A stretch of 64,000 nucleotides of DNA from Arabidopsis thaliana (Eukaryota > Streptophyta > Magnoliopsida > Brassicales > Brassicaceae): assembly GCF_000001735.4 (NCBI RefSeq), contig NC_003075.7:1427001-1491000 (forward strand), given 5' to 3'. The translations under genes were made by a program, and so were the position numbers. The notes under the pieces were generated by a model, which worked only from the letters and a program-made list of their open reading frames with translations, searched no databases and had not been told where the DNA came from. Numbering within the stretch: the stretch's first letter is position 1; each line of letters starts with the position of its first letter. Below are positions 13,314 through 23,457 of the stretch, piece after piece.

Positions 13314-14717
13314 ATGGCGTCCTCATCCCTTTCCCCTGCTACTCAGGTTCACTCTTGATCGTTCGAATCGAAACAATCGGGTCTCTTCGTATAGGAATTT
13401 GGGTTTTTGAAAGTTTGGTTTTTTTTTTTGGTGGCAGCTTGGTTCTAGCAGAAGTGCTTTGATGGCGATGTCAAGTGGGTTGTTTGTGAAGCCAACGAAG
13501 ATGAATCATCAAATGGTTAGAAAAGAGAAGATTGGATTGAGAATTTCTTGTCAAGCGTCGAGTATTCCAGCAGACAGAGTTCCAGATATGGAAAAGAGGA
13601 AGACTTTGAATCTTCTTCTTCTTGGGGCTCTTTCTCTACCTACTGGCTACATGCTTGTCCCTTACGCTACCTTCTTTGTTCCTCCTGGGTGAGATTGCTT
13701 TTACTCTGTTCCTCGATTTGATTTCATTTTTCGAATGAGATTCATGGGTTTTCTTTTCTTTTACTGTATATGATAAGAGTCCCACATCGTTAAGGTAGAG
13801 GAGAGAGTGTTGGTATATGTGTTCATTGGTTCCTCTCCCCATAACCTAGGTTCCCATGGATCTTATGAGCTAGACCTCAACTCTATCAGTATAATGATTG
13901 CATTAGATAGATAAAATCTAGAGACTCTTTTGTATTGTGGTGAAGTTTGAATTTACTCTTGTATGTTGTTACTTTGTTAGCTTATGGTTTTGATTCAATC
14001 GAATATGTAGTTATGAATAAGTATATGGCTTCTTTGGTGTTACTGAGATGTGAGATTAATGAGACTTGATATAGTTTATTTTCGTTCGTTGGTCTTGGTT
14101 TATAATCTCTACGTTGTTTTGAAAATGCAGAACCGGAGGTGGAGGTGGTGGTACTCCAGCCAAGGATGCCCTTGGAAACGATGTAGTTGCAGCGGAATGG
14201 CTTAAGACTCATGGTCCCGGTGACCGAACCTTGACCCAAGGATTAAAGGTAAGATCATGAACAACTTATTTAGCCCTCCTTGAAACACTGCTTTAAGAAC
14301 TCAATAAAGGTTCTTGCATCTCAATGGGTGTGGATTATTTGTTATAGGGAGATCCGACTTACCTAGTTGTAGAGAACGACAAGACTCTAGCGACATACGG
14401 TATCAACGCAGTGTGCACTCATCTTGGATGTGTTGTGCCATGGAACAAAGCTGAGAACAAGTTTCTATGTCCTTGCCATGGATCCCAATACAACGCCCAA
14501 GGAAGAGTCGTTAGAGGTCCAGCCCCATTGGTAAGTCAAATACATTGCATTCTTTCTTTTTTGCGTATCTCTAAAGTGGACCGTCTAAAGTAACCTTAAT
14601 TTCATGGAACAGTCGCTAGCGTTGGCTCACGCGGATATAGATGAAGCTGGGAAGGTTCTTTTTGTTCCATGGGTGGAAACTGACTTCAGGACTGGTGATG
14701 CTCCATGGTGGTCTTAA
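13314..14717 (+). CDS. PETC: Rieske iron-sulfur protein of cytochrome b6f, PETC
   Basis: Exons 13314-13346, 13438-13688, 14131-14248, 14348-14530 and 14613-14717 join to 229 aa, the known length of the Arabidopsis protein. Residues 1-50 are a Ser-rich chloroplast transit peptide ([11 protein letters not shown]). One thylakoid membrane anchor follows ([19 protein letters not shown]), then a Gly-rich hinge (GTGGGGGGT). The soluble domain has both 2Fe-2S motifs, CTHLGC and CPCHGS, with the two Cys and two His ligands and the disulfide Cys pair. It passes electrons from plastoquinol to cytochrome f and controls photosynthetic electron flow; the pgr1 allele maps to this gene. All key residues are present. 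Intron 2 contains a perfect snRNA-type upstream sequence element (13778-13789). Confidence 0.98.
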
Positions 14718-15004
14718 GACTCTTCAACAAGAAAAAGAGAAAGATTTGGTCTTTTTGTGTAAGACTTGTTTGAATGTTCTTATAATGTATAAGCTACATT
14801 TCATCGCAATTACTCTGTGAATTCTTGCCTCTTATATGAAATATTATGTTCATTCACTTCCCAAGTTTCTTTTTTAATTTCCCGTTTTCAAGGGTCACTT
14901 TGGGAGTAATTAGCTTTTGTTTGTTGACAATGGTACATGTAAGATCAGGTGTGTTTGCAATCAAAACAGGTATTTAAATACATTACTGAAAGATTAAATC
15001 AAAG

Positions 15005-15076
15005 GCCCGTATAGCTCAGTGGTAGAGCGTCAGTCTTGTAAACTGAAGGTCCGTAGTTCGATCCTGCGTGTGGGCA
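15005..15076 (+). tRNA. tRNA-Thr (anticodon UGU)
   Basis: A 72-nt cloverleaf. The acceptor stem GCCCGTA pairs with TGTGGGC (two G-U pairs), followed by discriminator A. The D arm contains TAGCTCAGTGGTAGAGC. The anticodon loop CTTGTAA gives UGU. The T arm contains GTTCGATCC. There is no intron. CCA is not encoded, as normal for nuclear genes. A T5 Pol III terminator follows at 15079-15083. The internal A and B boxes are intact, so it should be functional. Confidence 0.95.
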
Positions 15077-15812
15077 CTTTTTATCCATTGCTTTAATTTT
15101 ACGTTATCATTTATTTTTTTCAAGGATGTTACAAATATATTCACCAGTCATCAGGTTGTTTGCTGTAATTATTTGTCCATATGAGCATACATCAATCAAT
15201 AAACCGAGATAATAACAAACTATTATTTTCGTTGACATTTTGTTTTTGATTTCTTATCATAAAAATGAAGTCAAAGACTTCACAAACTTGGGACAGTACC
15301 ACATAGTGGCTCACCACTCGAAATGATTTGGTCTCTTGCCGGCTAAATGGTAAAGTAACTATGATTAAGTAAAATAAGTAGATTGATGTTTATAATCTTG
15401 TTTGTTCGGCTATGAAAAATATTAGTAAATATTTCATAAAGAATTGCTAAATATACAAATATGTTTTTTGGGTTGAATTTTATAGAACCGATAAAACTTT
15501 TAGAAGACTTCGATACAAAGCCACAAGTCTCCTTTAAAAGACCCAACATTTCCTCTCAACCAACAATAAAACAAATCCCTCTCTATCTCTCCTATTTTTG
15601 TCCCATTTACATGTTATTACCTCGAGCTTTTGGCTAAGAATTTCCACCAATTCTCTTTAACATTCTCCTTGATTTCTGACACTACCCTCATCGGGTCTCC
15701 AAGAGGCCAAGAAAGACCTCTTTCTCGGCTTCTAGGAGTCTCATCATTCTCTTTTTTCACATTTGCTTCCTCCACACGCAACCTCCAAAAAGCCCTAAAT
15801 TTATTAAAACAA

Positions 15813-16277
15813 ATGGATTCCACGGAGCTGAACCGTGTGTTCCAAATGTTCGACAAGGACGGAGACGGGAAGATCACTACGAAGGAGCTGAACGAGTCAT
15901 TCAAGAACCTCGGTATCATAATACCCGAAGACGAACTAACACAAATTATCCAAAAGATCGATGTTAATGGTGACGGTTGTGTTGACATTGAAGAGTTTGG
16001 AGAGCTCTACAAGACGATAATGGTAGAAGATGAGGACGAGGTAGGAGAAGAAGATATGAAGGAAGCGTTCAACGTATTTGATCGGAACGGAGATGGGTTT
16101 ATAACGGTGGATGAATTGAAAGCGGTTTTATCTTCCTTGGGACTCAAGCAAGGTAAGACCTTGGAGGAATGTAGGAAGATGATAATGCAAGTGGATGTTG
16201 ATGGTGATGGTAGGGTTAATTACATGGAGTTTAGACAAATGATGAAAAAGGGTCGCTTTTTTAGCTCTTTGAGCTGA
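15813..16277 (+). CDS. CML6: calmodulin-like protein CML6 (four EF hands)
   Basis: An intronless 154-aa protein. Four EF-hand loops are visible: [36 protein letters not shown] and [12 protein letters not shown]. Each has Asp at position 1 and Glu at position 12, so all four should bind calcium. A short acidic linker ([10 protein letters not shown]) joins the two lobes. The frame is open upstream to about 15630 but has no ATG there; the ATG at 15813 gives the family's standard start ([10 protein letters not shown]). The family relays cytosolic calcium signals to target proteins. The tail lacks the Cys motif of membrane-anchored relatives. Confidence 0.93.
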   Translation: MDSTELNRVFQMFDKDGDGKITTKELNESFKNLGIIIPEDELTQIIQKIDVNGDGCVDIEEFGELYKTIMVEDEDEVGEEDMKEAFNVFDRNGDGFITVDELKAVLSSLGLKQGKTLEECRKMIMQVDVDGDGRVNYMEFRQMMKKGRFFSSLS

Positions 16278-17671
16278 TAATAACTTTTTTTCTTCTTTTT
16301 TTACCTTCTCTTGTTTTTAATTTTGGTTATTTGCTTAACCATTTTCTCTTGCGGTCTAAATGGAAAATACATGATCATAGACTAATTATTTTATCTTCAA
16401 GACATGCGAGAGCACATTGTAAAAAACTGTAGGTGTTTTATGTTTAAAATGTGATGAGTGATGCTTTGTTTACATTCAATTACCTTGAATTTCAAATAAT
16501 GCACATGTAGAATGATAAAGTAGATGTGTTGTTTATAAGCATTTTATAATCACTTAAAACAATGGATATTCAAACAATTAATACAATCTTTATAAGCCAA
16601 AACTAAGACCCCAAATAAAAAATAAATATCATTAACATCCAAAAAAAAAAAAAAAAAAAAAATTGTATGCAACATAGTAAAAACATTATTAGATAGGATA
16701 GGATTCAAGAAACTTTTTTAGTAAGGAAAATATCATTGCATATGCTCAGAAAATTGGATAATTAACTCTCCTCAATTTAACTGTTCCCTTTTTACTGTTA
16801 GCATTTTGTTTACGCATGTACCCCTATGTTATTGATTAAGTCAATTATAGAGTATAGAGCAATAATGTTGCATGCTGTAGGAGTAGATATTAGGAGTAGA
16901 TTTTTATTGTTAAATTTTTTCATTGTTATCAGGTTAACTTCGTTAACTATTATTCATATATCGAATATCTTAACGTTTTCATATAAATATTATTTTGTTA
17001 TACAATAAGTTAGCATGTTATTATTCTATATATCATGTTGTTATAATTATTATCATGTTAATTATGTAACAAAAAGTTTAATTCTCTTTTATTATGCTGA
17101 ATCTACATAAATAAAAAATACCGATTTACAATTTTAAATTGATAAATATATAATCTTATCGTGATTTCATAGCTTTTAGCACGTTAAACAAATATTTATA
17201 TATTTATCATTCGCATATTACAATTATTTTTATTCAATGGCATTTTTATAATTAATTTTTTTAAAAAATATATTTTTAATTTATATATTATTTCTCTTTC
17301 ATACTTATCTAAATTACTAATATTTACACATAGTTTGTTAATTTCTTGATCCTCCAGACATAGACATTAATATAGCCCTCTTAGTAAACGCCATTCTCCA
17401 ATATGCATCATATAAATTAACGCAAACAATGAATCTGGACGTCTAATGTCACTTTCGTCAGAGTAAATGGGTCGCAGTATTAGAGGAATTTGAAAAACAA
17501 TTGTGTTAAGCGTCACCATCACCCATACAACAATTTAGGCATGCCATCATAAAATTTGGACAGATATTGGGCTTTTGGTTAAATTAAATGGGCTGAGGTA
17601 CTGAACTAAAGTTTATTAACCTAAACTTGTACAAATATTGGGCCTTTGGTTTGTTTAAATGGGTCTAAGGT
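16278..17671. other. AT-rich intergenic region
   Basis: Very AT-rich, with an A-run of more than 20 at 16641-16662 and long TA-rich stretches at 16900-17340. No gene or RNA is supported. The right end (17560-17690) contains GGGCTTTGG/GGCCTTTGG words and leads into the LINE-derived block. Confidence 0.5.
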
Positions 17672-18350
17672 TCAGAACCAAATTTGGGGCTTTATCATTC
17701 TGATTAACAAGACACCGGCGTGTAGTGAGCTTGTATCAGCTGCAGAGTTTCTCTCCCGATTGACAAAGTCGATTGAGCAGTAGGGTAGCTTTAGCATCCA
17801 ATAACGTATATCGCAAAGAAGAGGTCCAAGCAAGCGATGATCCTCGTCATTGTTGAGTAACGTTACAAGGTCTCTGTTATCGGTTTCGAACCAAACATAA
17901 CGCAATCCGTGAATCCATATCACTTGTAAGGCATGGAGAAACCCGAGAACCTCCGCGTGTAGTGAGCTTGTTGATGGATGTAGTTTCGCACTTCCACATA
18001 GGATTGTATGGCCGTTACTCTCTCGTATTATCCAACCGGAACGTGTATAAGGACTTCCTTGCATAAACCCACTATCGAAGTTACATTTGCATAAACCCAC
18101 TATCGAAGTTACATTTAACCCAGCCAACAGGGGGAGGTTCCAACTGACTGCTTCGATTTCGTATTGAGGGTTGTATATCACTTGGTGCAGCATTCTCATT
18201 TGTATTTTCCTAGGGCTCATTCACGTTAAGCCACTCCTCTGCTTCTTGAATACCTTTCTTCGCTTCACAGTCTGGAGATCGACTTTTTTGTTGAAATAAA
18301 AACTCATTTCTTGATTTCCAGAGTCGCCACATGATCCAAAACGGAAGATA
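17672..18350 (-). pseudogene. LINE-derived RNase H-like gene fragment
   Basis: Read on the minus strand, 18350-18240 encodes the usual end of a plant LINE reverse transcriptase region (LPFWIMWRLWKSRNEFLF). An RNase H domain follows: CNFDSGF with the first catalytic Asp, SLHAEVLGFLHAL with the Glu, WFETDNRDLV with Asp, and FVNRERNSAAD with the last Asp. The ORF 17672-18220 (182 codons) is a composite. A 28-bp tandem duplication at 18062-18117 shifts frame and joins an unrelated upstream frame to the true one (the original WVKCNFDSG reading is split). One TAG lies in the original frame near 18225. The C-terminal end runs into a duplicated segment (SSLHAG versus SSLHAE). Probably annotated as an RNase H-like gene. 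Confidence 0.75.
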
Positions 18351-19688
18351 TTTATCAAGAGGATTGTTTATTAACACACCGGCGTTTGTATCAAAATTTG
18401 CTTTTTAACAAAACAGTACCAGTCCGTTCAAAGATAAATTGTTCGTAGAGAACAAATAATTAGTCTTTCAACATGTTTTAATGAAATCTCATATTATAGT
18501 CATGTTCGTCTGATAATTTGTTAACCCATTCTCTAGATAACACAATCACCAGAGACCAAACTGATGCGTTAAGACATCCAATTTTTGAGGTACTCAAAAA
18601 TAGTTTTAATAATTTTTGATGTATTATCTATCGTAGATTTCTAGTATCGACATATTGGATTCACAATTGAATAAGAAAACGTATTCAAACAAGTAAAACC
18701 AAAAACCAAAGTGTAAGATAGTAATAAAAAGCCTCAGTCAAAATCCATATAACTTCATAGAAATTACAGTTTCTGCCAAGGGGTTCTCCCTGTAAAACAG
18801 GGTCTCAGCTCCACTGCACCTCGAAATTGGATTATATCATCATCAGCCAACAAAAAGAAATATCACTAAAAAAAAAAGGCTCAGAAGTTTTTTGGTATAC
18901 AGTTTCTTCGATCAGGAATTATCTGAAGCAGAACTGGTTTTAATCATCACTGCCCTCAATACAAACAAACAAAACAACAAAGAAGAAACTTTAAGAGGCT
19001 CATATTAAGAAATTCAACCATTGATTATCGTATATACTTCATAGAACTAAGTCTCAGAAGCGCGGATAATTTTGTAATCATAGCCCAAAAACACAAATTC
19101 ATCACAGAGAATAACAAAATCTAGACATTGCTTTGACACAGTTAAGCCGGATTATAAAAAGAGACAGAACTGCAACACGAATGGCATCAATCTAGCAGGA
19201 GCTTTGGGGCTTAATTCTTCATGAATTATTATCAGACTAGCCCGGGAGGCTCCTGCGGAAATCTATGTAACCAGAGACCCTAAATCTATATATCAAAAAC
19301 AAAACTGAAGAACCCTAAATTAAAAGCTATCGTGAGGTTGAGAATGATTTGTATATATGATTCAACGCGGCTATTATATAGAGAGTACCCTAGCCCTAAA
19401 ACACCGTCTCTGAAATGTCGTATCTACCCTCGTTCATTGACTTTCCTTTCCGTTGTTGTCGGTTTAATGTAACCGAATGTTGTAGTATTTGGGCTTTGTA
19501 CAAAAGCCCATCTTCAAATTTGACAATACGAAAGCCCAGTGTCAAAACTATCCCCACGTCTAATTGATTTGCCTTTTCGTAATCGGTATTATTGTAAACC
19601 GGCTTGGTTTTCATGATACTACTATTATTTTTTACTCGCTAATTTTGTTTATTCCGAAACCCTAAAACCTGTCGCCGTCGAGGAAATT
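18351..19688. other. intergenic region and promoter of the first TIC20-like copy
   Basis: No coding gene is seen. A small perfect hairpin (CCCTGT/ACAGGG) lies at about 18788-18802. 19440-19630 is duplicated, with divergence, upstream of the second TIC20-like copy (22911-22976 plus 36373-36500), which identifies it as the shared promoter block of this tandem family. It includes GGGCTTTG/AAAGCCCA words and telo-box-like ACCCTAAA. Confidence 0.5.
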
Positions 19689-20684
19689 ATGGTGACAACC
19701 ACCGATCGTATCTCTCTTACATTCCTGGCCTCAAGGTTTTTTCTCCTCTCATCATTCATTTTGCACTATTTGATTTTTGTTTTTATCACCGTTTTACTCA
19801 TCTGCTTCTTCGTTTTTTCTGTGAAATGTGTTTTTTTTTCTTCGCTCGTAGAATAGAGAAAGCTTTAAAAGTTTAAATCCTTAATTTTGTTAAAATTATA
19901 TACATGTATGAATTTTTACTAGTGTATAACTAGCCCTGCATAGCCTTTAATGTGTTTTCGTAAACAAATAAAGCAGGAACCAAAGTCCATCATATCTAAA
20001 GAAATACTTGAAACCAACAAGCTTATGTTGTTTCTCCAACTTTGGTTCACCATTCCCAAAATCAAGATTGACAATAATCTCGAGTTTGCAAAGAAAGATT
20101 GTTCCTCTTCTAGGTAATAACTACTAAGTTATTGTCAATATTGAAAACTTGTCTTGTAATGGATGACTCTTTTAATTAATTTACTATACTGAATATCTGC
20201 AGATGTGGACGTTGCATCACCATCACCTTTCAACCAAATATTTGTTCATGACCGGAGGCTAACAAAGCCTGTGAGTACACTGAGAGCATCTAAAGATGGA
20301 AACTCGATCCCATCAATAGCAGCAAACGTATTGCTAAAGAGACTTTTCTTGACTTTTAACATAATCATTGGAATGCTTCTGTTCGCAATTAACGACTTCT
20401 TCCCATTGATTAAACTCAATGAACGGTTAGGGATGTCCTATATGATGGTGTTATGTTTTAGTTGCATATGGTGCCTTGTTGACAGCTTGGTGTTCGTAAT
20501 GGCAGGGATCTATCGTCTGATTCATGTAATCTGTGCCACATTCAATTGGCCGGTTTTGAGATCCTTGTTTTACTACTCTTTCGTTGTTTTGAAAGAATTA
20601 TTTCTTTTTTATTGTAAGCTAAGAATTTGCGAATTTTGCTTGGGCATGTGTAGTTTTGTCATAATGGTTTCTTCGTTTAAATAA
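19689..20684 (+). CDS. truncated but open TIC20-IV paralogue (221 aa)
   Basis: Exons 19689-19735, 19977-20113 and 20203-20684 have the same phases as the three exons of TIC20-IV (37529-38820) and join to an uninterrupted 221-aa protein. Exon 1 starts MVTTTDRISLTFLASR and aligns to the TIC20-IV transit-peptide exon. Exon 2 aligns to [10 protein letters not shown]-type sequence. Exon 3 keeps the last two membrane segments (LTFNIIIGMLLFAI.NDFFPLI and MMVLCFSCIWCLVDSLVFV, then MAGIYR) but lacks the first two of TIC20-IV. The C terminus is replaced by an unrelated hydrophobic tail. TIC20 proteins are inner-envelope protein-import components. With two helices missing this one may not work as a channel. 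Either a degenerating duplicate or a reduced membrane protein. Confidence 0.7.
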
Positions 20685-20716
20685 TAGTTTTTTTTTTAAT
20701 ATGTATTTATTTCTTG

Positions 20717-22845
20717 TTAGAGCATCTCCAATGCAGGGCTCTCTTGATAATTTGAGAGAGTTTTGTTGATTTTATTGATTAAAAAATAATCAAAACTAGT
20801 CAAATTTGAGAGAAACGACTCTCTAAAGAGAGGTTTTGGGAGCTGAGAGAGCCGGACACGTGGCACTACGTGATAGGTTGATTGTTTTTAACAAAAAGGA
20901 AAAAAAGATCCTTTTTTTCTTTGCTCAGGACATCTCGTTCCCGATTTCGACAAAAAGCTCTATCTCTCCTGAATTTTTCCGGTTTCGTTCAGTGTGGTGA
21001 GTTAAATCGTCTGAAATGTGGTGTATGTGATTGTAAACGAATTTTTTTAAAGATTGATTGATTTATGGTTGATAGTTTCGGAAATTTTGTTGAATCTAGT
21101 GAATCGATCTATTTACTGTGATGTTTGTTTCTGATGAGATCGTTTGCTGTACTTGGGAATACAGATTACAGAGGAAGAAATTCTCAAGGTTTCTTTGATA
21201 TGGAGATGAACACTTACATGTGCTATGATCTCTTGTACAATGCCACTTGACTGATTTGCTTTGTTTGGCTGATTACTTTGCTTGGTCTTGTATAGTTGAT
21301 GTTTATGGGCTATTTCAGCACTTCTTAGTTTATCTTGTCTCAGATTTTGTGATTTTTTTAATGTCATAAATTAAGAAACTTTAATGGCTAATTTATTTCA
21401 GATTAGGAGATTTCATCCATAAATGGAAAAACCAATTTCAGTGTTTATGTTTTGAGCTCTCGAATGATCATAATCTTTTGCTGCATCAGATAATGTGATT
21501 CTTGAGATGTTACTGGCCTTTGACTGTTTGTTTTCATGAAAACTGTTTTCTTTTCCTTGTGTGTGTTGTTTATGAGACTTCCTTGATGGTGTTTTAGGCT
21601 ACTGGTAGCTCGGTTGATCACATGACTTGCTTTGGAGATGCAGTGGTGGAGAGGGATTTTTATCCGGAGATGATTCAGTGAGAATGTCGGTGTTGATGCC
21701 GGAATTATGATTTTCTCCAGAGGATGCTGATAGGCTTGTGGCTTCGTTTAGTGGTGGATGGCAAATGAGAATGTCACTTGGAAAGAAATTGCTTCAGGTA
21801 TATGAGTAATCTGATTCCTTAAAGTTTTATCTTTTCATTGATTTTGAACTGAAAGCTAATGTGAATTGTGTATGGCTCTTATCTAGGAGTACATGGCAGT
21901 GACAACTTGAAAGATGATCAATTATTCTTCATGTCTCTCATTCTTTCTCAATTTATGGTAACTTATCTTTGATCATTCAATTTACAACATCTATGTTTGA
22001 TTCTATAATTCTATTTCTTCCACTTTTGCCTGTAAGTCTTTTTTTTTTTTTTGGTAAGCCAAGGGAGACAATGTCTCCCAAGATTAATTAATGAAAAATA
22101 AAATTACATTCGCACTTAACGTGAAACCGTAGCTCCACTAGTGTAATCCAACAAAATAAAGCGTAAAGAATCTGGAACCAAACTAAGCAAATGAAAACCT
22201 AATGGTAACGAAAAGGCATAGTTGGCTAACCCGTCAGCAAGACGGTTAGCTTCCCTATAAACGTGTGAAATACGGACTCTCCAGTCCCTTGATATGAAGC
22301 CATGGCACAATCGTACCAGGAAAGACAGCGGATGTACCTCGTTTATCCCTGTCTTCAACAAACCCACAACAATCTCTGAGTCCACCTCAATCTCTAGCCG
22401 TGTGACTCGTCGCTCCCAAGCAATGTAGAGGCCATAGTACACTCCCCATAGCTCTGCCAAAGGTGCTGAACAAACTCCAATGTTCAGAGCAAAACCTCCT
22501 CTCCAAGCTCCTTCCTCATCTCGTAGCACACCACCAGCAGACGCTAAACCCGGATTACCTCTGGAAGCCCCATCCGTATTAAGTTTCCACCAACCTTCCT
22601 CGGGTTTCGACCTGTAAGTCTTTTAATCAAAGACACAAACAACATTTATTCTTGTTTTACAAAGATACAAACACACTTCTAATTTTTATTTTTTTTCCAA
22701 AGAACCCCATTTGAGAGAAACTACCATTGTACTATCATTTTCTTCTAAAAATAAATACAAGCTCTCTTCTTACAAATTTTCACAATTTATATTAAACAAT
22801 GGGAGAGAGCCCCATGAGGGACTCTCACCATTGGAGATGCTCTAA
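20717..22845. mobile_element. TIR-bounded DNA transposon with an inserted LINE fragment
   Basis: The two ends are perfect inverted copies over 17 bp: TTAGAGCATCTCCAATG at 20717 and its complement ending at 22845. Subterminal similarity in GAGAGTC/AGAGCCC-rich sequence continues inward. Outside the LINE insertion about 1.55 kb of interior is non-coding, with some spliced-gene-like text (21600-21900) but no recognisable transposase. The flanks show no clear longer target duplication. A TTA/TAA edge is compatible with a Harbinger-type site, but I cannot decide the superfamily. A related terminus occurs at 12163. Confidence 0.65.
22043..22610 (-). mobile_element. 5'-truncated LINE insertion with RNase H domain
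   Basis: A 14-bp perfect target-site duplication (CCTGTAAGTCTTTT) lies at 22029-22042 and 22611-22624. On the minus strand an open frame runs from the truncated 5' edge at 22610 to 22116. It encodes an RNase H domain: KLNTDGASRGNPG (catalytic Asp), LAELWGVYYGL (Glu), EIEVDSEIVV (Asp), HVYREANRLADGLA (Asp). A short 3' UTR and a poly(A) tail (read as poly-T at about 22041-22052) follow. 5' truncation, poly(A) and target duplication together are diagnostic of target-primed reverse transcription. The duplications are identical and the frame is open, so the insertion looks young. Confidence 0.92.
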
Positions 22846-23457
22846 GAGAGTCATTGGTGCATAGAGTTAACTCTACAACTATTTCCATCTTATTTTGGTT
22901 TTTGTAAATCTATTTTCATCTTGTTATCGGTTTAATGTGAAACCCGAATGTTGTACGATTTAGGCTTTGTGTAAAAAGAAATTTTCACGGAAGTGGACGA
23001 AAAAAATTTTGCTCTCACCGTTTGTCAAAGTGAGAACTGGTTTTCACGGTTTGTCTTTTCATTCAATTTTGGACCAAATTACCCTGAGAAAACTTAATAA
23101 TGGCACAAACCAAACCGTGCAGCAGTTCGTATCGGTTAAGTTGATGGCATAAACCAAACCCTACAGCAGTTCGTTTCGGTTTAGTTTATGCGGTTCAGTT
23201 TTGAAAAAGACAAAAAAAAAACTGAAACGAAGAAACCGAAGAAAAAGAAAAAGAGAAGAGAGTAACAGAGAGATTCGAGAGAGAATTAGAAAGCGAAACG
23301 AAATTCAGTATCCATTGCTTCAAAATTCGACATAACTTCGAATTGTTGGGTAGTTGAATTGAGCCACTGAACTCCCACAACCGGGGAAAGTTACTGTTTC
23401 TCCCGGCGAAGCCAAGAGAAAGTTACTGTTTATTCCGGCGAGATAGCAACTTTAGCT

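Noticed and set aside
15630-15812. Upstream in-frame extension of CML6 by 61 codons
   Set aside because: There is no ATG in the extension and the family start ([10 protein letters not shown]) is at 15813.
15617-15988. Long minus-strand ORF opposite CML6
   Set aside because: It is a shadow of the EF-hand coding strand with no independent coding signal.
18776-18870. Possible C/D-box snoRNA on the minus strand (TGATGATGA and CTGA words)
   Set aside because: No terminal stem, and no guide sequence could be matched to rRNA by eye; too weak to call.
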